64,000 nucleotides of DNA from Clostridium sp. 1001271st1 H5 (lineage in GTDB: Bacteria > Bacillota > Clostridia > Lachnospirales > Lachnospiraceae): NCBI RefSeq assembly GCF_005845215.1, contig NZ_SPHO01000009.1, forward strand, positions 1 to 64,000. Reading direction: 5' to 3'. The notes beneath the pieces are model-generated. The model was given only the letters and a program-made list of their open reading frames with translations, was not told the origin of the DNA and searched no databases. The position numbers and the translations under genes were made by a program. Of the stretch, positions 16,431-24,619 are shown piece after piece (position 1 is the first letter of the stretch; the number at the start of each line of letters is the position of its first letter).

Positions 16431-17357
16431 TCATATCATCATTCTTACTTTTCTGGCTATGCAGCTGGCTTGGATGTCGGTCTGGAAACCGCAGCTTTCG
16501 CCGTCTGCATGGACGGGCAGCGCTGCTTCTGTGTGGATGGATACTTCCCTGCATTCATAGCTCCTGACGCCTTTGGGCCGCCGCCTTCTTCCTATGAAGG
16601 CTGACAGCAGAACCGGAATCAGCTTTGTCCGGGTGCCGTGGCTCATGACGCAGATGTTTAATTTTCCATCGCTTCCGTCTGCCCTGGGGGCGAAGAGGAA
16701 ACCGCCGCCCTCTGAGGGCTGTATATGACAGGAAATAAATAGGATATTGTTGAACTCTACCTTCTTCACCCCGTCTAATAAAATATATCCTTTGCAGGAT
16801 TTGCATTTGAAAAACTGGTGTATGCCTATGAGTATATAAGAAAGTTTCCCCATACCGAAACGATTTAAACGCTGACGGCATCTGGAAGACAGGGCATCCT
16901 GGCAGACGGCTGCGTCAAAACCGATTCCGGCGCTGACCAGAAAACGGCGGTGGGATATCTCCTGATTTCCATAGGTAAGGACCCCGTAATCAATCATGGT
17001 GAAATGCCGGGGAGCCAGCTGTTTCTTAAGGCACTTCATGGTGCGGCCGGGCATGCGGAGGCTCCTGGCCAGGTCGTTGCCGGAACCGGCCGGGATATAG
17101 CCCAGACTTAAAGGCCCATGGAAAGAAACGCCGTCCAGAACCTCGTTCATGGTTCCGTCCCCGCCCACGGCAATAATGTATCTGGGCTCATCATAGCTGT
17201 CCGTCAGCAGCCTGGCCGCAGACCTTGCATCCCCGACGCCTTCTGTCAGGAAAACTTCGTATTCAATATTATGGCTGTCCATATAACGGGCCATGGCTTT
17301 CCAGATTCTAAAGCCTCTGCCTGAACCTGCTTTGGGATTTACAATGAAGTTATACAT
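16431..17357 (-). CDS. Diacylglycerol/lipid kinase family protein (YegS/DgkB type)
   Basis: 308 residues with a DAGK catalytic domain. The N-terminus MYNFIVNPKAGSGRG, nucleotide-binding GGDGTMNEVLDGV (~66) and YIPAGSGNDLARSL (~92) are the family hallmarks. This family phosphorylates diacylglycerol or related lipids; in Firmicutes DgkB recycles diacylglycerol from lipoteichoic acid synthesis. The lipid substrate here is not determined. It is transcribed toward ispF across the repeat block. Confidence 0.85.
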   Translation of the reverse strand: MYNFIVNPKAGSGRGFRIWKAMARYMDSHNIEYEVFLTEGVGDARSAARLLTDSYDEPRYIIAVGGDGTMNEVLDGVSFHGPLSLGYIPAGSGNDLARSLRMPGRTMKCLKKQLAPRHFTMIDYGVLTYGNQEISHRRFLVSAGIGFDAAVCQDALSSRCRQRLNRFGMGKLSYILIGIHQFFKCKSCKGYILLDGVKKVEFNNILFISCHIQPSEGGGFLFAPRADGSDGKLNICVMSHGTRTKLIPVLLSAFIGRRRRPKGVRSYECREVSIHTEAALPVHADGESCGFQTDIQASCIARKVRMMI

Positions 17358-17464
17358 GAAGGATTCTGGTCGTCCTTTCTAATATTTTACTCTGCCTTAA
17401 ATTATAGCATAATCCCCTATAAAACACTAAGAAAATTTCTATAAAAAAAGTTGTAAAAAAAGTC

Positions 17465-17493
17465 TTGACAATTACCACAATTTATCATATACT
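17465..17493 (+). promoter_or_regulatory. Promoter of the tRNA-Val/tRNA-Met unit
   Basis: TTGACA at 17465-17470 and TATACT at 17488-17493 are separated by exactly 17 bp. The predicted start lies ~35 nt upstream of tRNA-Val. Confidence 0.85.
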
Positions 17494-17535
17494 GTACAGG
17501 CAGTCGCGAGTGAGACACAAACGGCGGCAGGATAT

Positions 17536-17608
17536 GGGGTCTTAGCTCAGCTGGGAGAGCATCTGCCTTACAAGCAGAGGGTCACAGGTTCGAGCCCTGT
17601 AGGCCCCA
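17536..17608 (+). tRNA. tRNA-Val (anticodon TAC)
   Basis: A 73-nt cloverleaf: acceptor GGGGTCT/AGGCCCC, D-arm GCTC/GAGC, anticodon stem TCTGC/GCAGA with loop CTTACAA (anticodon TAC), T-arm ACAGG/CCTGT. CCA is not encoded. It is co-transcribed with the following tRNA-Met, 20 nt away. Confidence 0.96.
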
Positions 17609-17628
17609 CTATCTACCAAACTAAATAT

Positions 17629-17702
17629 GGCGGAATAGCTCAGTTGGCTAGAGCACACGGTTCATACCCGTGGTGTCGAGAGTTCAAGTCTCCCTTCCGC
17701 TA
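17629..17702 (+). tRNA. tRNA-Met (anticodon CAT, elongator type)
   Basis: A 74-nt cloverleaf: acceptor GGCGGAA/TTCCGCT with a fully paired first base, D-arm GCTC/GAGC, anticodon stem CACGG/CCGTG with loop TTCATAC, T-arm with one mismatch. The paired 1-72 position and overall sequence fit elongator Met rather than initiator. A tRNA-Ile with modified CAT cannot be fully excluded. Confidence 0.93.
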
Positions 17703-17807
17703 CTTGAGAAGCTTTGGATTGTCAAGGCTTCTTTTATTTTGCCGCCGGGTATTTGCCTGCAGGGCGTGTTTATACGTCCAAAATCCACCAGGGAGGACAT
17801 CAGTATC

Positions 17808-18935
17808 ATGGAAAAGGAACAGATATTTCAGAGAAATGCAGGTTTTTTTGCATTTTTCCTAAGCGGTATATGTGCCATCAGCAGCGGCGTGGTCGTAAGC
17901 ATTCTGCAGGAGACATACGGCTTTGCGTACGGCATGACAGGGACACTGCTGTCCCTTATGAGCATAGGCAATCTTCTGGCCGGGTTTGCCTCAGGTATGC
18001 TGCCTGCAAAAATCGGCACCAAGAAAACCGTGGTGCTCCTGACAGCCGGCTACGGGGCCGGATATCTTATGATGGGTTTTTCCGGCTGGACACTGGTGCT
18101 CATGCTGGGCTTTTTCCTGGTGGGTGTCGCCAAGGGAAGCACCATCAATACCTGCACCATCCTGGTGGCGGATAACTCCGGCGACCGTACGAAGGGTATG
18201 AACATCATGCACAGCTGTTACGCCCTGGGCGCACTGCTGTGCCCCTTCTTTATCGGAGCCGCCATGAAGGCCGGAAACGCCGTCCCCATGCTGGTGCTGG
18301 CAGCCTGCGGTTTCCTGCTGTGGCTGACCTTTTGTGTGACTCCTGCCGAAACAACAGCCATGAAAAAGGACGGGAATTCAGATAAACGTTTCCTCAAAAG
18401 CAGGAAATTCTGGCTGCTCACCGGTCTTCTGTTCTGCCAGAACGCGGCGGAAACCAGTGTGACCGGCTGGATGGTTACATACTTCAAAGGAAACGGCATC
18501 ATATCTGGTTCCCTCAGCCCCTACACCGTGACCGTGATGTGGGGCGCCACCCTGATTGCACGCCTGCTCATAGCATTTGTGATTCCCATCAAAAACAGCT
18601 ATTCAGCCATGATTAAGATGGGGATTGGCTGTATCGTCTTCTACCTGGGCCTGATGATGGCCGGAACCCAGACCGCTGCCATTCTCCTGCTGTTCGCCTT
18701 TGCATTTGCCATGGCAGGCATGAATCCCACTGCCGTGGCCAGTGCAGGCCGCATGACCAGCGCGGCCAGCATGGGAATCATGCTCCCGGCGGCCAGCAGC
18801 GGCGCCATCATCATGCCCTGGATTATCGGCATGGTGGCTGAACATGCAGGCATTGAAATTGGAATGGCTTCCAATATCATCCCCTGCGCAGGCATGCTGT
18901 TATTCAGCGTGGCTGTGAAACGTTTGAAAGAATAG
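17808..18935 (+). CDS. Major facilitator superfamily transporter
   Basis: 375 residues with about twelve hydrophobic helices. The open frame extends back into tRNA-Met, so I chose ATG 17808, which has GGGAGG at 17791-17796. The loop between helices 2 and 3 carries GMLPAKIGTKKTVVL, the MFS motif-A region. The overall layout resembles FucP-like or sugar/drug MFS members. The substrate is unknown. It follows the two tRNA genes directly and precedes the sce7726-family gene by 13 nt, so the two protein genes may be co-transcribed. Confidence 0.85.
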   Translation: MEKEQIFQRNAGFFAFFLSGICAISSGVVVSILQETYGFAYGMTGTLLSLMSIGNLLAGFASGMLPAKIGTKKTVVLLTAGYGAGYLMMGFSGWTLVLMLGFFLVGVAKGSTINTCTILVADNSGDRTKGMNIMHSCYALGALLCPFFIGAAMKAGNAVPMLVLAACGFLLWLTFCVTPAETTAMKKDGNSDKRFLKSRKFWLLTGLLFCQNAAETSVTGWMVTYFKGNGIISGSLSPYTVTVMWGATLIARLLIAFVIPIKNSYSAMIKMGIGCIVFYLGLMMAGTQTAAILLLFAFAFAMAGMNPTAVASAGRMTSAASMGIMLPAASSGAIIMPWIIGMVAEHAGIEIGMASNIIPCAGMLLFSVAVKRLKE

Positions 18936-18948
18936 GAGCGCCGAAGCA

Positions 18949-19587
18949 ATGCTCTACGATAAGGATATACGGGAGCCTCTCTTTGATTTTCTGGAGGAAA
19001 TGTACGGAAAAATGCGTATTCTGGAAGAAAAACAGATGGGGAAATCCAGGGCCGACATCGTTATGGTCCTGCCGGACCTGGTAGCTGGTATTGAAATCAA
19101 AAGTGATGCCGACACCTATGCCCGGCTGAAACGCCAGGTAAAGGACTATGACCAGTTTTACGACAAAAATTATGTGGTGGCCGGTTCTTCCCACGCCCTG
19201 CACATCGGGGAACATGTGCCTGAATGGTGGGGAATCATCACAGTGGAGCAGGTGGCCGGAAAAGCAGACTTTTACCTGCTCCGGGAAGCCCGGCCAAATC
19301 CCTTGGTAAAGCTGAAGAAAAAGCTCAGTATCCTGTGGCGCCCGGAACTGGCTCATATCCAGGAACTGAACAGCATGCCAAGGTATAAGGAAAAGAGCAA
19401 GCTCTTTGTCATTGATAAAATAGCGGAAAAGATACCCGGAGATATACTGTCAGGGCAGATAAGCGAAGTCCTGTTTGAACGGGATTATAATGAAATCGAG
19501 AATGTGATACGGGAGTTTAAGCAGACACAGACCTCAGCTGCAGGAAAGCGGCGCACCCGGAGAATCCGGAAGGGCAGGCGTTCATGA
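18949..19587 (+). CDS. sce7726-family protein with a PD-(D/E)XK nuclease-like core
   Basis: 212 residues. The N-terminal half has REPLFDFLEE, GKSRADIVMV and AGIEIKSDADTYARL, followed by the hydrophobic strand YVVAGSSHAL and the VPEWWGIITV motif. These match the sce7726 family. The D...ExK arrangement (ADI...IEIK) is that of PD-(D/E)XK restriction-endonuclease-fold proteins. The C-terminal ~25 residues are strongly basic (KRRTRRIRKGRRS), suggesting nucleic-acid binding. The biological role of the family is not established. No methylase or other defence partner is adjacent. Confidence 0.7.
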   Translation: MLYDKDIREPLFDFLEEMYGKMRILEEKQMGKSRADIVMVLPDLVAGIEIKSDADTYARLKRQVKDYDQFYDKNYVVAGSSHALHIGEHVPEWWGIITVEQVAGKADFYLLREARPNPLVKLKKKLSILWRPELAHIQELNSMPRYKEKSKLFVIDKIAEKIPGDILSGQISEVLFERDYNEIENVIREFKQTQTSAAGKRRTRRIRKGRRS

Positions 19588-19598
19588 TACGCCTGCCC
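19572..19598. terminator. Bidirectional terminator hairpin
   Basis: GGGCAGGCGT at 19572-19581 pairs perfectly with ACGCCTGCCC at 19589-19598. The loop contains the stop codon of the sce7726-family gene. It separates the convergent sce7726 and bcp genes; T-runs are short. Confidence 0.6.
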
Positions 19599-19603
19599 TT
19601 CTC

Positions 19604-20071
19604 CTATTCCGCCCTGCCATCCAGATAATCCAGTATCTCCCGGGCATTGGTATCCGGCTTTGCCTTTTCAAACACCGTTTCAATGACGCCGTCCTCATCG
19701 ATGACATAGGTGCTTCTCACCACCCCCATGGAAACCTTGCCGTAGAGCTTTTTCTCCTTCCACACGTCGTATGCCTGAATCACTGTAAGCTCCGGGTCAG
19801 ACAGGAGGATAAAGGGCAGCTCATGCTTGGAGGCAAAATTGGCATGGGACTTTTCGCTGTCCCTGCTGACGCCTATGACCTCCACATTCCTCTGCTTAAA
19901 TCCAATGTATGCCCCGGCAAAGGCACACGCCTCCCTGGTGCATCCCGGCGTATTATCCTTTGGATAGAAATACAGAACCACCTTCTGTCCGCGGAAAGAA
20001 GATAAGCTCACTTCCTTTCCGTCCTTATCTTTTAATGTAAAATCCGGCGCCTTTGTTCCTGCACTTAACAT
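19604..20071 (-). CDS. bcp: Thioredoxin-dependent thiol peroxidase (BCP-type peroxiredoxin)
   Basis: 155 residues from ATG 20071, chosen for the AAGGAGGAAACAAG ribosome site; a longer frame upstream lacks one. The peroxidatic cysteine is in DNTPGCTREACAF, and a second cysteine five residues on fits the atypical 2-Cys BCP/PrxQ class. These enzymes reduce H2O2 and organic peroxides with thioredoxin, protecting an anaerobe from oxygen. The C-terminal FVIDEDG-like segment reads YVIDEDGVIETVF. It is convergent with the sce7726 gene and follows the nucleoside hydrolase gene. Confidence 0.92.
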   Translation of the reverse strand: MLSAGTKAPDFTLKDKDGKEVSLSSFRGQKVVLYFYPKDNTPGCTREACAFAGAYIGFKQRNVEVIGVSRDSEKSHANFASKHELPFILLSDPELTVIQAYDVWKEKKLYGKVSMGVVRSTYVIDEDGVIETVFEKAKPDTNAREILDYLDGRAE

Positions 20072-20218
20072 ATCTTGTTTCCTCCTTGAGCAATCGGCCG
20101 GGTACTTTGTTTCAATCTCCGCCTGTTTTGATAAACGTCCATGAAAAACACCGGCCCATAAGATTATATTATTGCAGGTATCCGCACTTGTCAAGGACTC
20201 CCCGGCGCCGCACACCTT

Positions 20219-21109
20219 CTAACGCATTATGATTTCCTTAAATCTGCTGACAAACTCCTCTGCTTTAATGTCCTTTGCGCACATCACATTCTGCCTTATG
20301 TTTCCCACGCCAATCTTCCAGGTGTTAAAGGTAGTGCCTCTGGTATGCTGCCCATGCAGCTCCACATGGATGTCTTCCCCCTGATAGGTAATAAGGTCCT
20401 TATCATACACAGCGAACATTGCCATAGGGTCATGCAGGAAGGTATGGCGTCCCCGGTTCTCATAATAGCACATCAGCAGGTCTGCCAGCAGTTCCACCTC
20501 CGGCTTATTGCTGTTTCGCATCAGGGATACCAATTCGTCATTTACCTGGCACCTGGTGGTCACATCCAGCCCAATGGCCCGGATGGGAACGCCGGAGGAA
20601 TAGACAATATGGGCTGCTTCCGGGTCGCACAGAATGTTCCACTCATTGTAGTGCATGTAATATGCCCCGCCCATCATTACGATTTCCTTGATTTTTCCTT
20701 TGATTTCCGGATGGCTGCAGAGCAGGACCCCGATATTGGTCAGGGGGCCTATGGTGACCAGGGTTATATCTCCCTCTGATTCAGCCAGGCTTCTGCGCAG
20801 ATATTCCACCCCATCCATGTCCTTCCGGTACTCCAGTTTCTCCATGCCCTCCAAAAGCTGTATGGGTACCGCCTCCACATCAGCCTCTGCCACCAGCGGA
20901 CGGCCTATTCCCGCATATACCGGTATGTCGGTCCTGCCCATTAACTGCAGAAGCCTTACCGCAATCTGCGCCCTGGCTGCCGTGTTTCTGAATACGGTGG
21001 TGATTCCCAAAACCTCCAGCTCCTCTGACTTGAGCGCAAGACAGATGGCCAGCGCGTCATCCGCGTCATCCCCTATATCCGTATCAATGATTATCTTAAT
21101 CTTATCCAT
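20219..21109 (-). CDS. Inosine-uridine-preferring nucleoside hydrolase family protein
   Basis: 296 residues from ATG 21109, which has AGGAG 6 nt upstream; an in-frame start at 21169 lacks a good site. The calcium-binding signature DTDIGDDADDALA is at the N-terminus, with GPLTNIGVLL, MMGGAYYMHYNEWN and the C-terminal FLHDPMAMFAVYD. Family enzymes split ribonucleosides into base and ribose. It is the last gene after a CUT1 solute-binding protein and two permeases, so its substrate is probably what they import, possibly a nucleoside or N-glycoside. Confidence 0.88.
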   Translation of the reverse strand: MDKIKIIIDTDIGDDADDALAICLALKSEELEVLGITTVFRNTAARAQIAVRLLQLMGRTDIPVYAGIGRPLVAEADVEAVPIQLLEGMEKLEYRKDMDGVEYLRRSLAESEGDITLVTIGPLTNIGVLLCSHPEIKGKIKEIVMMGGAYYMHYNEWNILCDPEAAHIVYSSGVPIRAIGLDVTTRCQVNDELVSLMRNSNKPEVELLADLLMCYYENRGRHTFLHDPMAMFAVYDKDLITYQGEDIHVELHGQHTRGTTFNTWKIGVGNIRQNVMCAKDIKAEEFVSRFKEIIMR

Positions 21110-21213
21110 CCGATTCTCCTTCTGCTCTGTTCTCATTCTATCCTGTTTTCCTTTTATCCTATTTCCCATTTACCCCGGCATCAGCTTCTTACAGCCGCAA
21201 CACGGTATTCCCT

Positions 21214-22065
21214 TTATTCCTTCATGCCCGATGTGCTGATTCCCATTTTATAGTATTTCTGCAGCGGAAAGAAAAACATCAGCGGCAGCACTGTGGTGAC
21301 CACGGAAGCAGCAAATATTTCCCCCCACAGCGTTCCGTTCTCCTGCTGGAATACGGACAGGGCCACCTGCACCACACGCACCTCCGGAGCATTGGCCGCA
21401 ATCAGGGGCCATACAAAGGACTGCCATTGATAGAAGAAAATAAGCAGTCCCGCGCTTACCATAATGGGCTTGGTCAGCGGTATATATATTCTCGTAAACA
21501 CAGCCAGCCAGCTGGCTCCGTCTATCCTGGCCGACTCAGCCAGGCTGTCCGGTATTTCTTCAAATGCATTTTTAAACAAAAATATGTACGTACCGTTGGC
21601 AACAGCCGGAAGTATCAGCGCACTCTTGGTATTCAGCATATTAAGCTGATGGCACAGGGAATACAGCGGTATGGCAATGGCCTCAAAGGGTATCATCATG
21701 GTAAGTATGACCATGAGGAACAGTATATTCTTCCCCCTGAACCTGAATTTGGCAAATGCAAACCCTGCCAGCGCATTGAGGGCCAGCCCCAGGACAACGG
21801 TCACGGCGCATACCACCACGGTATTAATCAGAGGCTTCATAAACTCATAATCAATGAACAGACTCCGAAAGGATTCCAGGGATATCTGTCTCGGAATGAA
21901 CGTTGCCAGTGAAAACGGTGAAGCGTACTTAAATATCTCCTCGCTGGGCCTGATGGATGACATAAACGAGAAAAATACAGGCAGTACAAGAAACACGGCA
22001 TAAAACAGCATCAGTCCATACTGCACGGTGCCAAACAGCACATGCCTGACGGTCCGTTTTTTCAT
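21214..22065 (-). CDS. Carbohydrate ABC transporter permease (MalG type)
   Basis: 283 residues with six predicted transmembrane helices. The EAA loop that docks the ATPase reads ESARIDGASWLAVFTRIYIPLTKP (given here in short: residues ~185-208). It belongs to the CUT1 MalG-like family, pairing with the MalF-like protein 16 nt upstream. No ATPase gene is present; CUT1 systems in Firmicutes often share a common MsmK-type ATPase encoded elsewhere. Confidence 0.88.
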   Translation of the reverse strand: MKKRTVRHVLFGTVQYGLMLFYAVFLVLPVFFSFMSSIRPSEEIFKYASPFSLATFIPRQISLESFRSLFIDYEFMKPLINTVVVCAVTVVLGLALNALAGFAFAKFRFRGKNILFLMVILTMMIPFEAIAIPLYSLCHQLNMLNTKSALILPAVANGTYIFLFKNAFEEIPDSLAESARIDGASWLAVFTRIYIPLTKPIMVSAGLLIFFYQWQSFVWPLIAANAPEVRVVQVALSVFQQENGTLWGEIFAASVVTTVLPLMFFFPLQKYYKMGISTSGMKE

Positions 22066-22081
22066 ATTGTTTTCCTCCTTC

Positions 22082-22963
22082 CTAATGCTTTGGTTTCAGC
22101 ACTTTCATCTCCACCATGACCACTGCAAATGATACCAGAAGAATCAGCGTGACAATGGCGTAGGAACGGCCGAAATCAGCATAGATAAACCCTGATTTGT
22201 ACGCCTCATACATCATCAGGTTGGTGGACATCTCAGGCCCTCCCAGGGTAATCATGTACATGGGAACAAACATCAGAAGGTTTGCCACCGTGTTGGAGAC
22301 AAATACAAACATCATGGACCGCCGTATCAGGGGCAGTATGATATCCCACACGGTCCTGAAGCCGTTGGCCCCGTCGATTCTGGCTGATTCAATCAGGGAT
22401 TCGGACACCTCCTGAATGCCGGACAAAAGATAGAGCATCCAGTAACCGCAGCCCTTCCAGATACAGATAAGGATAACCGACATCATGGACTGCTTCGGGC
22501 TGGTAAAAAACGGCTGGGCCGGCATTCCGAACATCATGAGTATGCTGTTGACCACTCCCTGGTTTGGATTCAGCAATATATTCCATATCATACATCCGGA
22601 AGAAAGGGCAATGGCAATGGGCATCATGAAGACAGACCGGAACGCGCTGTTGGCCCTGCCCGGTATGCGCACGGACAATGCCAGCAGCAGGGAAATCAGA
22701 ATCTGCAGCGGCGTTGTAATGAGATTGAATACAAGGGTCACCTTAAGCGTCTTATGAAAGGTTGGGTCTGTAAACAATGAGATGTAGTTGTCCAGACCCG
22801 CAAAATATTTCTCCCCCCGCAGAAAGGATTCCGCAAAAAAGCTTCCTGCAAAGGATATGATGATGGGGTATATCTTAAAGATAAAAAGCAGGAGCATTGC
22901 CGGTGCGAGAAACAGATACGGTTCCCATGCTCCCGGCCTTTTTTTAAGTTTTACTGGCTCCAT
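22082..22963 (-). CDS. Sugar ABC transporter permease (MalF type)
   Basis: 293 residues with six membrane helices and the EAA loop ESARIDGANGFRTVWDIILP (~190-210). The N-terminus (EPYLFLAPAMLLLFIFKIYPI) is typical of CUT1 MalF-like permeases. It forms the membrane channel with the MalG-like partner. It is preceded by a stable intergenic hairpin at 22989-23017 that separates it from the solute-binding gene. Confidence 0.88.
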   Translation of the reverse strand: MEPVKLKKRPGAWEPYLFLAPAMLLLFIFKIYPIIISFAGSFFAESFLRGEKYFAGLDNYISLFTDPTFHKTLKVTLVFNLITTPLQILISLLLALSVRIPGRANSAFRSVFMMPIAIALSSGCMIWNILLNPNQGVVNSILMMFGMPAQPFFTSPKQSMMSVILICIWKGCGYWMLYLLSGIQEVSESLIESARIDGANGFRTVWDIILPLIRRSMMFVFVSNTVANLLMFVPMYMITLGGPEMSTNLMMYEAYKSGFIYADFGRSYAIVTLILLVSFAVVMVEMKVLKPKH

Positions 22964-22988
22964 GCGCTGACCTCCTCCTATTTAAGGA

Positions 22989-23017
22989 GAACGTATCCGT
23001 TTGGGCCGGATACGTTC
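22989..23017 (-). promoter_or_regulatory. Intercistronic hairpin between solute-binding and permease genes
   Basis: GAACGTATCCG at 22989-22999 pairs perfectly with CGGATACGTTC at 23007-23017. No T-run follows on the minus strand. It is therefore more likely an mRNA-stabilising or partial-termination hairpin that keeps binding-protein mRNA in excess. Confidence 0.6.
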
Positions 23018-23055
23018 TTCCAATGCTGTCTGATGCTGCTTTTTATTACGTCTCG

Positions 23056-24414
23056 TTACTTTGTATATTTTTTCAGGATGTCGTCAATCCTGGCGGCCGA
23101 CGTATCCAGTGTGGTCTTTACATCCGCCCCGTTTCTGATATCCTCAATGGCAGCATTTACAACATCGGACCACTCATTGTATCCCGGGGTTTTGGGCCTT
23201 GATACGGAGTATTTTTCCAAGTCACTGGCCAGCAGGGCGTAAACCTCATGGTCCGGGGCGGAATCATCTGTAATCCGGGCAATCCGCTCCATATTGGCTC
23301 CAATATTATTCTGGCTGTCCAGGAATATGCCGCTTCCCTCTCCCACGGTAATGTATTTGATGAACTCAGCCGCTTCCTCCTTGTGCTTTGAATTGGCATT
23401 GATGCCTATATGCCAGGAGTCGCATCCTACCACCGGCACACCGCCTTCAAAATAAGGCACCGGGCACACGCCCACATTGATTCCCTTTCCCTTGGCCCTG
23501 GCGTAGCACACCGGGTCGCCCCATGTAAATGCCACCTTTCCTGTCTCAAACATCTCCCTGGCCTCATTGGTGTTCACGCCCTTGGGGGACACCCCGTATT
23601 TATTAAACAGGTCCTGATAAAAAGTCATTGCTTTTATACTGGCTTCTGAGTTCAGATACCCGGTAGCTGTCAGTCCGTCCTCATCCAGCCAGGCAGCTCC
23701 CAGGGAATTGGCCAGTGGCATTACATTCCACACGCGGTTTATCTGGTCCCCGATGATGCCCCAGCATGTAGTGGTGCCGTTTTCCACCTTGGTGACCTGT
23801 TTGCAGATATCCAGGCACTCCTCCCAGGTCATGCGCTTGTCTGTGTCATAGGCCGGATAAGGTATATTGTTTTCATCCAGAATGTCCTTATTGTACACCA
23901 TAATCATGCCGGACTCCCGTTTAGGCGCTGTCATAACTTTTCCGTCATAGGTGGCTGCCTTCAGACCGGTCTGGGTAAATACCTTATCCAGCTCATCCCT
24001 GCTCATATAATTCTCAAACGGCTCCAGATACCCCCTGACTGAATAAGAGGTCACAAGAGGCGCGTCCACATTCAGCACGTCAAAGTCGCTTAACTTGGAT
24101 TTCATCTTTACTTCAACCATCTCTATCATCTGGTCAAAGGGATAGGATTCTGTCTTTACCTTGATTCCGGGATGGGATTCCTCAAATTTCTGTATGATTT
24201 CCTTGCCCACATCACCTTCCCACACATCTGCATGGGAATTCAGGTATACGATTTCCACCGGTTCTCCGCCCTGGGCCTTGTCCTGGCTGCTCTCCGGCGC
24301 CTTTTCAGCCTGGGCAGAGCTGTTATCCGCCTGCTGGCTTTTTGAGGAACACCCTGCTGCTGAAAACACCATGGCTGCAGCCAATCCAATTGCTGTTAAT
24401 TTTTTTAACTTCAT
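23056..24414 (-). CDS. Extracellular solute-binding lipoprotein (CUT1 family)
   Basis: 452 residues. The signal peptide ends in a lipobox (VFSAAGC, cysteine ~22), so the protein is anchored to the outer face of the membrane. The mature part has the type I solute-binding fold, with the usual N-terminal strand (VEIVYLNSHADVWEG) and VAFTWGDPVCYAR. It delivers substrate to the two downstream permeases. The gene set ends in a nucleoside hydrolase, so nucleoside-like ligands should be considered. A 20-bp palindrome lies ~75 nt upstream. Confidence 0.88.
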   Translation of the reverse strand: MKLKKLTAIGLAAAMVFSAAGCSSKSQQADNSSAQAEKAPESSQDKAQGGEPVEIVYLNSHADVWEGDVGKEIIQKFEESHPGIKVKTESYPFDQMIEMVEVKMKSKLSDFDVLNVDAPLVTSYSVRGYLEPFENYMSRDELDKVFTQTGLKAATYDGKVMTAPKRESGMIMVYNKDILDENNIPYPAYDTDKRMTWEECLDICKQVTKVENGTTTCWGIIGDQINRVWNVMPLANSLGAAWLDEDGLTATGYLNSEASIKAMTFYQDLFNKYGVSPKGVNTNEAREMFETGKVAFTWGDPVCYARAKGKGINVGVCPVPYFEGGVPVVGCDSWHIGINANSKHKEEAAEFIKYITVGEGSGIFLDSQNNIGANMERIARITDDSAPDHEVYALLASDLEKYSVSRPKTPGYNEWSDVVNAAIEDIRNGADVKTTLDTSAARIDDILKKYTK

Positions 24415-24484
24415 AATATTTCCCCCTAGTCATTGCTGGTCATTCTGTTTATCTTGCTACTGTTAAACACGGCATTGCTTTTTC

Positions 24485-24504
24485 ATAAATTATGCATAAT
24501 TTAT
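24485..24504. promoter_or_regulatory. Perfect 20-bp palindrome upstream of the solute-binding gene
   Basis: ATAAATTATGCATAATTTAT is an exact palindrome in the 205-nt gap between the YesN-type regulator gene and the solute-binding gene. It is a good candidate operator. The AT-rich surroundings include a TATAAT at 24527-24522 on the minus strand. Confidence 0.5.
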
Positions 24505-24619
24505 TCAACTTTTATATCTTAATTATATACAAACCGCCATATACAACAACCGGGCCAGATTATGATTTTGTGTAATATTTTACTATATTCCTGTTTTTAC
24601 CCATGTTTCCTATACACAT

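Noticed and set aside
17670..17807. Longer start for the MFS transporter
   Set aside because: The extended frame begins inside tRNA-Met; the ATG at 17808 has its own ribosome site.
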